Positions 1 to 4,872 of a stretch of DNA of 10,102 bases are shown piece after piece. The notes below the pieces were generated by a model. It saw nothing but the letters and a program-made list of their open reading frames with translations, did no database searches and had not been told where the DNA came from. A program made the translations under genes and the position numbers. This DNA comes from DASPTH01 sp046727575 (lineage in GTDB: Bacteria; Actinomycetota; Acidimicrobiia; IMCC26256; DASPTH01), in contig JBKPCV010000109.1 of assembly GCA_046727575.1 (NCBI GenBank), forward strand, positions 1 through 10,102, in the 5' to 3' direction. The stretch's first letter is position 1, and every line of letters starts with the position of its first letter.

Positions 1-603
1 GATCTCCGCCAGGTCGCGCTGGTGGGGCTCCTGAAGGCCGTCGAGCGGTTCGAGCCCGATCGTGGGCTCCAGTTCTCGTCGTTTGCGATGCCGACGATCG
101 TGGGCGAGCTCAAGCGACACTTCCGCGACCGCGGCTGGGCCGTTCGGGTGCCCCGGCGCGTCCAGGAGCTGCACTTGGAGCTCGATCGCACGATCGCCGC
201 GCTCAGCCAGGAGCTCGGACGGCCACCTACGCCACGCGAGATCGCCGACCGCGCGGGGGTGCAAGAAGAGGACGTGCTCGAGAGCATGGAGGCGAGCAGC
301 CTGTATCGACTCCCTTCCATCGATGCGTTCCGAGACGGTGACGACCCGAGCAGCGCGCCAGCAGAACGGCTCGGCGACATCGACCCCGAGATGGACGCGG
401 TCAACAACCGCCTGGCGGTGGGTGAGCTCCTCTCAGTGTTGCCAGAGCGAGAACAGAAGATTGTCTACCTTCGGTTCTTCGAAGGCCTGACCCAATCAGA
501 GATCGCGGAGCACGTCGGGATCAGCCAGATGCACGTGTCGCGGCTCCTCGTGCGCAGCCTCGAGACACTGGGAGCGCATGGCGCAGTGGTGACAGAGTCG
601 TGA
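1..603 (+). CDS. RNA polymerase sigma factor, SigB/SigF/SigG family (5' end missing)
   Basis: Alternative sigma factor that directs RNA polymerase to stress or developmental promoters. The reading frame is open from base 1, so the gene starts before the window; 200 codons remain of a family that usually has about 250-260. The first residues (DLRQVALVGLLKAVERFEP) are the core of sigma region 2, followed by the conserved SSFAMPTIVGELKRHFRDRGW segment (region 2.3-2.4), a region 3 helix set around RPPTPREIADRAG, and region 4 (LPEREQKIVYLRFFEGLTQSEIAEHVGISQ) with its helix-turn-helix near the C-terminus. The GELKRHFRD signature separates this family from housekeeping and ECF sigma factors. A STAS anti-sigma antagonist starts 25 bp downstream on the same strand, and an RsbW-like kinase lies nearby, so activity is probably set by partner switching. 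Which family member (SigB, SigF, other) cannot be told. Confidence 0.95.
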   Translation, partial: DLRQVALVGLLKAVERFEPDRGLQFSSFAMPTIVGELKRHFRDRGWAVRVPRRVQELHLELDRTIAALSQELGRPPTPREIADRAGVQEEDVLESMEASSLYRLPSIDAFRDGDDPSSAPAERLGDIDPEMDAVNNRLAVGELLSVLPEREQKIVYLRFFEGLTQSEIAEHVGISQMHVSRLLVRSLETLGAHGAVVTES

Positions 604-628
604 TCGAAGAAGCAGGGGGAAGTGTGGG

Positions 629-982
629 ATGACCGGTGCACCCGACGTTCCCGAGGCGATGCGCACCGCGCTCACGCTCGAGCGACAGGGCACAGCAGCT
701 CATCCCGTGATCGTCGCCCACGGCGAGATCGACGTCGCGACGTCGCCGCTACTGCGCTCCGAGCTTGCAGCGGCACTCGCGCTCAATCCGCAAGACGTCT
801 CACTCGATCTCGGCGACGTGCCCTTCGTCGATTCATCTGGCCTGGGCGTGATGGTCGGGGCGCTCAAGCGCTTGCGAGAGAGTGGTGGCGACCAGTTCGC
901 GATCGTCGACCCCCAGGACTCGGTCCGAAAGGTCCTCGACATCACGGGCCTCACGTCGCTCTTCGCCATCGGGAGTGGGTGA
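629..982 (+). CDS. STAS-domain anti-sigma factor antagonist (RsbV/SpoIIAA-like)
   Basis: 117-residue single STAS domain protein of the RsbV/SpoIIAA type. In known partner-switching systems the unphosphorylated form binds the RsbW/SpoIIAB kinase and frees the sigma factor; phosphorylation on a conserved serine switches it off. The expected elements are present: the HGEIDVATSP strand-loop near residue 31 and the phosphorylation-site motif VDSSGLG at residues 67-73, with Ser70 aligning to the SpoIIAA phosphoserine. Start ATG at 629 is preceded by AGGGGGA at 614-620. It is 25 bp after the sigma factor stop, so the two are probably one transcript, an order (sigma then antagonist) that differs from the classical rsbV-rsbW-sigB order. 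The cognate kinase is probably the minus-strand gene ending at 1617, but that pairing is inferred. Confidence 0.93.
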   Translation: MTGAPDVPEAMRTALTLERQGTAAHPVIVAHGEIDVATSPLLRSELAAALALNPQDVSLDLGDVPFVDSSGLGVMVGALKRLRESGGDQFAIVDPQDSVRKVLDITGLTSLFAIGSG

Positions 983-1070
983 CCGGCGCGCGGCCTACGA
1001 CACGCCTCACCGTCGCGTCGAAGGTCGTGTGGTGGATGGGTACCCCCTGGTGTGACGGAACGTCGGTCTC

Positions 1071-1096
1071 GTTTGGGAGTCCCGCCGTCGGGGAAA
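1071..1096 (+). promoter_or_regulatory. Candidate SigB/SigF-type promoter upstream of the 29-residue gene
   Basis: GTTT at 1071-1074, a 16-bp spacer, then GGGAAA at 1091-1096. The general SigB/SigF pattern is GTTT, about 15-17 bp, GGGTAT. A start near 1103 would leave about 74 bases of leader before the ATG at 1177. The spacer length equals that of the two other candidates in the window. The -10 deviates (A for T), so this is tentative. Confidence 0.4.
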
Positions 1097-1176
1097 TGTG
1101 CACGGGGCGCGCAAGCCCGCGGATGCTCGCGGAGTAAGCCCGAACGCCGGGAGGAGGGCAGGAGGACCGGGTCCAG

Positions 1177-1266
1177 ATGACTGACGCCGACGGCAAGGTC
1201 GAGAGGGTCCCGGGCCACGCGATCGACCGGATCAAGGACAAGCTCAACCGCCGCGACCGCAGCTGA
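1177..1266 (+). CDS. Small basic hypothetical protein, 29 residues
   Basis: I do not recognise this family. ATG at 1177 opens a 29-codon frame ending in TGA at 1264-1266. Support for it being real: purine-rich ribosome-binding sequence GGAGGAGGGCAGGAGGA at 1150-1166, an in-frame stop at 1135-1137 that rules out a longer form, a SigB-like promoter candidate about 80 bp upstream, and a strong stem-loop starting 10 bp after the stop. The peptide begins MTDADGKVERVPGHAIDRIK; residues 14-28 are rich in Lys, Arg and Asp with Ile16, Ile19 and Leu23 spaced as one face of an amphipathic helix. No signal peptide, membrane segment or cysteine. It lies between the sigma/STAS pair and a zinc-ribbon gene, so a stress-related role is possible but only from position. 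Confidence 0.5.
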   Translation: MTDADGKVERVPGHAIDRIKDKLNRRDRS

Positions 1267-1275
1267 TAGGTGCTT

Positions 1276-1313
1276 GACGGGCCGGATCAACAACCCCTGC
1301 CCGCCGGCCCGTC
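1276..1313 (+). terminator. Perfect 10-bp stem-loop, possible terminator without U-tract
   Basis: GACGGGCCGG at 1276-1285 and its exact reverse complement CCGGCCCGTC at 1304-1313 flank an 18-base loop. It begins 10 bp after the stop of the 29-residue gene. No T-run follows, so it is not a textbook intrinsic terminator; in high-GC actinobacteria such hairpins may still end transcription or protect a 3' end. It also lies in front of the gene at 1345 and could act in its leader. Confidence 0.45.
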
Positions 1314-1344
1314 GGGCACACCTTGAAGTCGAGGACGGGTCACC

Positions 1345-1722
1345 ATGCCAGACAACGACCTCGACGGCGTCGCACGAGACGCTTCGACGATCCTGGACGT
1401 CCTCAGGGCGTTCGAGCAACAAGGCTTCACGGGCCAGTTCGCGGCGCGCGAAGGCGGCCGAGTCGAGTGTCTGTCGTGCAGGCGGCGTTCGCCTGCGGCC
1501 GAGATCGAGCTCCGCCAGCTTCGCCGGTTGGAGGGCGCATCTGATCCAGACGACATGTTGGCGCTCGCCGCGCTCGTGTGTCCCTTGTGCGGCGCCCGTG
1601 GAACGCTGGTGCTGACCTACGGCCCTTCGGCGCCGGACGACGATGCGGCGGTCCTGCGCGGCATCGAGGGGTCGCCGCCGCCCGAACCCGAGACCGAGGA
1701 ACGAGGTCCCGAGAGATCATGA
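1345..1722 (+). CDS. Hypothetical protein with two CxxC pairs (zinc-ribbon-like)
   Basis: 125-residue protein that I cannot assign to a named family. An N-terminal helical segment (residues 8-27) resembles a short mixed-charge helix; then come two CxxC pairs, C42-L-S-C45 and C79-P-L-C82, 33 residues apart and each followed by Arg/Gly turns, as in a zinc ribbon or rubredoxin-like knuckle. The stretch between them is charged and helical. The tail from about residue 94 is low in order, rich in Pro, Glu and Asp. No signal peptide or membrane segment, so cytoplasmic. The ATG at 1345 has only a weak GAGGA about 10 bases upstream. The last 106 bases overlap the 3' end of the convergent RsbW-like gene. 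A metal-binding or redox-sensing partner of the stress block is possible; this is inference. Confidence 0.72.
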   Translation: MPDNDLDGVARDASTILDVLRAFEQQGFTGQFAAREGGRVECLSCRRRSPAAEIELRQLRRLEGASDPDDMLALAALVCPLCGARGTLVLTYGPSAPDDDAAVLRGIEGSPPPEPETEERGPERS

Positions 1723-2096
1723 GTCGGCGGGCCAGCTGAGGAGGCTGGCAACGTCATCTCGCACCACACCGTCTTGCCCGATCCCAGGTCCAGCACGCCC
1801 CACGATTGCACGAGAGCCTCCAGAATCGGCAGCCCTCGCCCGCTCGTCCCGTCGTGGGCCCAGATCTGCGGCCGGTCTCGGCCCTGGTCGCTCACCTCGA
1901 TACGCAGCGCGTCGTCGCCCACGAACACGTTGAGCTCGATGGTGGTGCGCGCGTGCAACACCGCGTTGGTGACGAGCTCGCTCACGACGAGTCGTGCATC
2001 GGCGCGCACGTCGTCGGAGCAGCCTTTCTCGGCCAACACGTGGTCCGAGTACGCCCGCGCCACCGCAGGGCTCGCCGGCGTCGGGTCCAGGATCAT
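1617..2096 (-). CDS. RsbW-like ATP-binding anti-sigma factor / serine kinase (HATPase_c)
   Basis: Single GHKL (HATPase_c) domain of the RsbW/SpoIIAB type, the class that sequesters sigma factors and phosphorylates STAS antagonists. From ATG at 2096 it has 159 residues. The N box is VVSELVTNAVLHA (Glu40, Asn44), the G1 box is VSDQGRD (Asp70), and the G2 region is SGRGLPIL (85-92), followed by the family-typical WG and GKTVWCEM strands near 99-114. The ATP-binding domain ends near residue 118; a 40-residue Ser/Gly/Pro-rich tail follows and overlaps the 3' end of the facing gene by 106 bp. A frame extends upstream to 2240 but lacks family similarity there; ATG 2096 has GGTGAG just upstream. It diverges from sodA. 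Pairing with the STAS protein at 629 and the sigma factor at 1 is inferred from proximity. Confidence 0.9.
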   Translation of the reverse strand: MILDPTPASPAVARAYSDHVLAEKGCSDDVRADARLVVSELVTNAVLHARTTIELNVFVGDDALRIEVSDQGRDRPQIWAHDGTSGRGLPILEALVQSWGVLDLGSGKTVWCEMTLPASSAGPPTHDLSGPRSSVSGSGGGDPSMPRRTAASSSGAEGP

Positions 2097-2108
2097 GCAC
2101 TCACCGGG

Positions 2109-2134
2109 CTTCCCGTACTCCGCACGCCGCAAAC
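2109..2134 (-). promoter_or_regulatory. Candidate SigB/SigF-type promoter for the RsbW-like gene
   Basis: Read on the minus strand: GTTT at 2134-2131, a 16-bp spacer, GGGAAG at 2114-2109. The expected start would fall about 6 bases before the ATG at 2096, giving an almost leaderless message that would cut into the GGTGAG ribosome-binding sequence; this is a weakness of the call. The -35 is one edge of the palindrome at 2131-2148. Confidence 0.35.
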
Positions 2135-2148
2135 CGCGGTCGCGGTTT
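2131..2148. repeat. Perfect palindrome between two divergent SigB-like promoters
   Basis: AAACCGCG at 2131-2138 and CGCGGTTT at 2141-2148 are exact reverse complements around a central GT. Each outer edge supplies the GTTT -35 element of a promoter candidate facing away from the centre. It could simply be shared promoter geometry or an operator for a dimeric regulator. Confidence 0.6.
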
Positions 2149-2170
2149 CGCATCCGGGACGTCCGGGTAG
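2145..2170 (+). promoter_or_regulatory. SigB/SigF-type promoter candidate of sodA
   Basis: GTTT at 2145-2148, 16-bp spacer, GGGTAG at 2165-2170. This is the closest match in the window to the SigB/SigF pattern GTTT-N15-17-GGGTAT. A start near 2177 gives a leader of about 65 bases with GAGGAGG at 2231-2237 before the sodA ATG. It supports control of sodA by a SigB-type sigma factor such as the one at the left edge. Confidence 0.6.
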
Positions 2171-2241
2171 CACGCGCAACAATCCGCTCAAGACGTGCAA
2201 CACGCACTCGTTCGACGGTGTGCACGCGCCGAGGAGGCACG

Positions 2242-2850
2242 ATGACCTACACACTCCCCGACCTCGACTACGACTACTCGGCGCTCGAGCCGTATTACTC
2301 GGGCGAGATGCTCGAGCTCCACCACGACAAGCACCACGCTGCGTACGTGTCCGGCGTCAACGGGGCGCTCGAACAACTCGAGGCGGCCCGCTCCGCGGAC
2401 GATTTCGAGGCGATCACGGGGCTGGAGAAGAAACTCGCGTTCAACTTGTCCGGTCACGTGCTCCACACGCTCTTCTGGAAGAACCTCTCGCCCGAGGGAG
2501 GCGACAAGCCCGTCGGAGAGCTCGCGCAGGCGATCGACGAGTTCTTCGGGTCGTTCAACCGATTCCAGCGTCAGCTCTCGGAGGCGACCACCACGGTCCA
2601 GGGCTCGGGTTGGGGTGCACTGGCGTGGGAGCCGCTGGGGCAGCGGCTCTACGTCGCGCAGATCTACGACCATCAGGACAACATCGGGCAGAGTTCCGGC
2701 CCGCTGCTCGTGCTCGACGCATGGGAGCACGCGTACTACCTCCAGTACAAGAACAAGCGCGCCGATTACGTGCAGGCGATCTGGAACGTCGTCAACTGGT
2801 CGGATGTCGCGGCGCGGTTCGGTCGGGCGCGCGGCCTGAAGCTGCAGTAG
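2242..2850 (+). CDS. sodA: Superoxide dismutase, Fe/Mn family
   Basis: Cytoplasmic Fe/Mn superoxide dismutase converting superoxide to oxygen and hydrogen peroxide; 202 residues, normal length. All four metal ligands are visible: His27 (LELHHDKHH), His75 (GHVLHTLFW), Asp159 and His163 (LDAWEHAYYLQY). The N-terminal half (MTYTLPDLDYDYSALEP) and the family signature around DAWEHAYY are unmistakable. Second-sphere residue His144 in YDHQ matches the Mycobacterium tuberculosis iron enzyme rather than typical Mn enzymes, so Fe or cambialistic use is likely, but metal choice cannot be settled from sequence. No signal peptide. ATG 2242 is chosen because GAGGAGG sits at 2231-2237 and the protein starts at the canonical position; the frame is open much further upstream but without family similarity. 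A SigB-like promoter candidate precedes it. Confidence 0.97.
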   Translation: MTYTLPDLDYDYSALEPYYSGEMLELHHDKHHAAYVSGVNGALEQLEAARSADDFEAITGLEKKLAFNLSGHVLHTLFWKNLSPEGGDKPVGELAQAIDEFFGSFNRFQRQLSEATTTVQGSGWGALAWEPLGQRLYVAQIYDHQDNIGQSSGPLLVLDAWEHAYYLQYKNKRADYVQAIWNVVNWSDVAARFGRARGLKLQ

Positions 2851-2893
2851 GACACCCGAGCGAGGCTGGGAGCGCCGCCATCTCGATGACGCG

Positions 2894-2920
2894 CGGGTCG
2901 GCAGCGTCCCTGCCCGCCCG
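2894..2920 (+). terminator. GC-rich hairpin after sodA, possible terminator
   Basis: Arms 2894-2904 (CGGGTCGGCAG) and 2910-2920 (CTGCCCGCCCG) pair at 10 of 11 positions, counting one wobble, around a 5-base loop, 43 bp after the sodA stop. No T-run follows. It sits directly before the predicted -10 of the next gene, so its role as terminator is uncertain. Confidence 0.35.
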
Positions 2921-2921
2921 G

Positions 2922-2927
2922 TAGGGT
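2922..2927 (+). promoter_or_regulatory. Possible -10 element for a leaderless phosphoribosyltransferase gene
   Basis: TAGGGT fits the actinobacterial TANNNT -10 form and lies 9 bases before the ATG at 2937. No clear ribosome-binding sequence is present, which fits a message starting at or very near the ATG. The spacing is at the long end and no -35 is visible. Confidence 0.3.
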
Positions 2928-2936
2928 CGCGGCGCC

Positions 2937-3617
2937 ATGGCAGGCTCGGACGCTGCCGGACTGCCGTTCCGCAACCGGCAAGAGGCCGGACGCGCGCTGG
3001 CGGCAGTGGTCGCCCAGCGGCTCGAACGCGATGACAACGTCGTCGTGCTCGCGTTGCCGCGTGGTGGCGTGCCCGTCGCGTTCGAGGTCGCGCGGGCCCT
3101 CGACGCTCCGCTCGACGTCATCGTCGTGCGGAAGCTCGGTGTTCCTTCGCAACCCGAGCTGGCGATGGGCGCGATCGGCGAGGACGGCGTGCGCGTCCTC
3201 AATGGTGAGGTCATCGGTCATCTTCGGATCACCGAGCGCGCGCTGCAGCACGTCGAGGCGCGAGAGCGCGCCGAGCTCGAACGACGCGCAGATGTGTTCC
3301 GACAGGGTCATGCAATGGTGCCGCTCCAGGGACGCACGGTCGTGATCGTCGACGACGGGCTGGCCACCGGCAGCACCGCTCGCGCCGCGATCGCGGTCGC
3401 GCGCGCGCACGGCGCGGAGCGCGTCGTGCTCGCGGTCCCAGTCGCACCAGTAGAGACGCTCGACCAGCTCCAACTCGTCGCCGACGAGGTGGTCGCGGTC
3501 GCGAGCCCCTATCCCTTCGTCGCGATCGGGCAGTGGTACGAGGACTTCCGCCAGACGACCGACGCCGAGGTCAGCCAGCTCCTCGCGCAAGCGCGCGCCG
3601 CACCACCGGGAGTCTGA
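2937..3617 (+). CDS. Predicted phosphoribosyltransferase (COG1926 type)
   Basis: 226-residue type I phosphoribosyltransferase-fold protein of the COG1926 group, whose substrate is not established to my knowledge. The PRPP-binding loop is clear at residues 135-151: VVIVDDGLATGSTARAA, with the two acidic residues Asp139-Asp140 and the following GLATGST turn. Upstream, LALPRGGVPVAFEVARAL (38-55) and VVRKLGVPSQPELAMGAIGE (63-82) are the other conserved blocks of this group; the last helix follows YEDFRQTTDAEV (201-212). Cytoplasmic, no signal peptide. In mycobacteria, related domains occur in stress- and hypoxia-associated proteins, one of them joined to a dienelactone hydrolase-like domain; here such a hydrolase is the convergent neighbour 15 bp away. 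Start ATG 2937 lacks a good ribosome-binding sequence and may be leaderless. Confidence 0.9.
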   Translation: MAGSDAAGLPFRNRQEAGRALAAVVAQRLERDDNVVVLALPRGGVPVAFEVARALDAPLDVIVVRKLGVPSQPELAMGAIGEDGVRVLNGEVIGHLRITERALQHVEARERAELERRADVFRQGHAMVPLQGRTVVIVDDGLATGSTARAAIAVARAHGAERVVLAVPVAPVETLDQLQLVADEVVAVASPYPFVAIGQWYEDFRQTTDAEVSQLLAQARAAPPGV

Positions 3618-3632
3618 GCGCCGAGCTCCGTC

Positions 3633-4349
3633 TCAGGCAGCGAGGTGGCTCGAGAACCAGTCGAGCGTGCGCGCCCAACCGTCGCGCGCCGATTCCTCGT
3701 GGTAGCTCTCGCGCTCGTCGCAGTGGAAACCGTGTCCCGCGTCCGGGTAGCGGACCACCTCGGTCTTCACCGAGGAGTCCGCCAGCTTCTCGCGAAGGTC
3801 CTCGACACCGTCGACCGGAATGCTTGGGTCCTCGTCGCCGAACAACCCGAGCCATGGCGTCTGCAGGGAGCCGGCTTCGTGAGCGAGCGGACCTGCCATG
3901 CCCTGGCTGTTGTGCGTGATGCCACCGCCATAGAACCCGACGCCGGCACCGATGGCGCGCCGTGCTGCGACGAGGAACGTGACGCGGCCGCCGAAGCAGA
4001 AGCCGACGATGCCAATGCTGCTGTCGGCGAAGCCGGCTCCGTGCAGGTAGTCGATCGTCGCGTCGACGTCCATGAGCACACCGTCGTCGGTGAGACCCTC
4101 GAAGAGCGGCATCACCTTGCTGAAGTCGTCGTAGGGCGCGGTGCCGCCGCCGGCGCGGTGGAAGATCGCAGGGGCCACCGCGTGGTAGCCCTCGGACGCG
4201 AAACGACGCGCAACGTCCTCGATGTGGTCGTTCACGCCGAAGGCTTCCTGGATCACGATGACCGCGCCCCGTGCCTGGCCATCGGGCTTGGCCTCGAACG
4301 CGTCCATCGGACCGTCGGCCGTCGACAACTCGATCGTCTGCGTCTCCAT
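3633..4349 (-). CDS. Dienelactone hydrolase family protein
   Basis: 238-residue alpha/beta-hydrolase of the dienelactone hydrolase (carboxymethylenebutenolidase) family, normal length. The family catalytic triad is visible: Cys118 in GFCFGGR, Asp172 or Asp174 in GDEDPSIP, and His206 in AGHGFH; Glu36 in IQEAFGVN is the conserved partner that activates the cysteine. Classical members open dienelactones in chloroaromatic breakdown, but most homologues have unknown ester or lactone substrates, so the exact reaction is open. No signal peptide. ATG 4349 is preceded by AGAGGGG, six bases away; the frame is open further upstream but that part overlaps the next gene antisense to family similarity. It is the last gene of the FAD/[2Fe-2S] operon (43-bp gap), suggesting it acts on the product of that hydroxylase. 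Confidence 0.92.
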   Translation of the reverse strand: METQTIELSTADGPMDAFEAKPDGQARGAVIVIQEAFGVNDHIEDVARRFASEGYHAVAPAIFHRAGGGTAPYDDFSKVMPLFEGLTDDGVLMDVDATIDYLHGAGFADSSIGIVGFCFGGRVTFLVAARRAIGAGVGFYGGGITHNSQGMAGPLAHEAGSLQTPWLGLFGDEDPSIPVDGVEDLREKLADSSVKTEVVRYPDAGHGFHCDERESYHEESARDGWARTLDWFSSHLAA

Positions 4350-4370
4350 CACGATCCCCTCTGCATACGG

Positions 4371-4403
4371 GTTTACGACTTGGCGTGCGCGTTCACGACT
4401 TGG
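4371..4403. repeat. Short direct repeat at the end of the [2Fe-2S] subunit gene
   Basis: GTTTACGACTTGG at 4371-4383 and GTTCACGACTTGG at 4391-4403 match at 12 of 13 bases, 20 bp apart. On the coding (minus) strand both copies contain GCCAAGTCG followed by a stop (TGA in the gene, TAA in the downstream copy). It looks like a small local duplication of the gene end. Confidence 0.6.
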
Positions 4404-4872
4404 CCATCGACTCCGCGGCGATCTGCACGGCCTTGATGATCCCCTGGTAGCCCGTGCACCGGCAGAGGTTGCCGGAGAGGCCCTCGCGGATCTCGTCGAG
4501 CGTGGGATTCGGATTCTGCTCGAGAAAGGCGTGCACGCTGATGACGAATCCCGGCGTACAGAAGCCGCACTGGAGACCATGCGCCTGCCGGAACGCCTCC
4601 TGGACCGGGCCGAGAGTGCCGTCGGGCGGACCGATGCCTTCGATCGTGGTGACGTCGGCACCCTCTGCCTGCACCGCGAACATCAGGCACGATCGGACGG
4701 CTGCTCCGTCGACCAGCACCGTGCACGCTCCACACACACCGTGCTCGCACCCGAGGTGCGTCCCGGTGAGCGCGAGGTCTTCCCGCAAGAAGTCCGCCAA
4801 CGTCTTGCGCGCCTCGGCTCGGCCGCGCCGTTGTTGACCGTTGACGGTCAGCGTGATGTCGTGTTCAGCCAC
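4393..4872 (-). CDS. [2Fe-2S] small subunit of a molybdenum hydroxylase (CoxS-like)
   Basis: Iron-sulfur subunit of the xanthine oxidase/aerobic CO dehydrogenase class, passing electrons from the molybdenum site to FAD. From GTG 4872 it has 159 residues, the usual length. The plant-ferredoxin-type cluster ligands are Cys42, Cys47, Cys50 and Cys62 (CEHGVCGAC then SC); the second, four-helix cluster domain has Cys102, Cys105 (CGFC), Cys137 and Cys139 (CRC). All eight are present, so the protein should be functional. The GTG start, with GGGAGA upstream, overlaps the stop of the FAD subunit by 8 bp, which suggests translational coupling. The following gene is a dienelactone hydrolase, not the molybdenum-binding large subunit. 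The substrate therefore cannot be named; CO is only one of many possibilities in this class. Confidence 0.95.
   Translation of the reverse strand: MAEHDITLTVNGQQRRGRAEARKTLADFLREDLALTGTHLGCEHGVCGACTVLVDGAAVRSCLMFAVQAEGADVTTIEGIGPPDGTLGPVQEAFRQAHGLQCGFCTPGFVISVHAFLEQNPNPTLDEIREGLSGNLCRCTGYQGIIKAVQIAAESMAKS

Noticed and set aside
1017..1043. Second SigB-like promoter ending in GGGTAC at 1038-1043.
   Set aside because: The -10 is good but the only -35 at the right distance is GTCG; the site at 1071-1096 has a full GTTT and the shared 16-bp spacer.
622..1137. Open frame of 171 codons overlapping the STAS gene.
   Set aside because: Arg-rich, no motif, different frame from the clear STAS domain. 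Its 33-codon end after 982 (ATG 1036) has no ribosome-binding site.
700..1422. Open frame of 240 codons on the minus strand.
   Set aside because: Antisense to the STAS gene, the small protein and the start of the zinc-ribbon gene, with no recognisable domain.
2097..2240. N-terminal extension of the RsbW-like protein to 2240.
   Set aside because: It would cover both promoter candidates and reach the sodA ribosome-binding site; the residues are Arg-rich and outside the HATPase domain.
1774..2241. In-frame N-terminal extension of superoxide dismutase.
   Set aside because: The upstream part is antisense to the RsbW-like domain, shows no similarity to the family, and GAGGAGG sits correctly before ATG 2242.
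3645..4436. Open frame of 263 codons on the plus strand opposite the dienelactone hydrolase.
   Set aside because: The minus strand has the full catalytic triad; the plus-strand translation has no motif.
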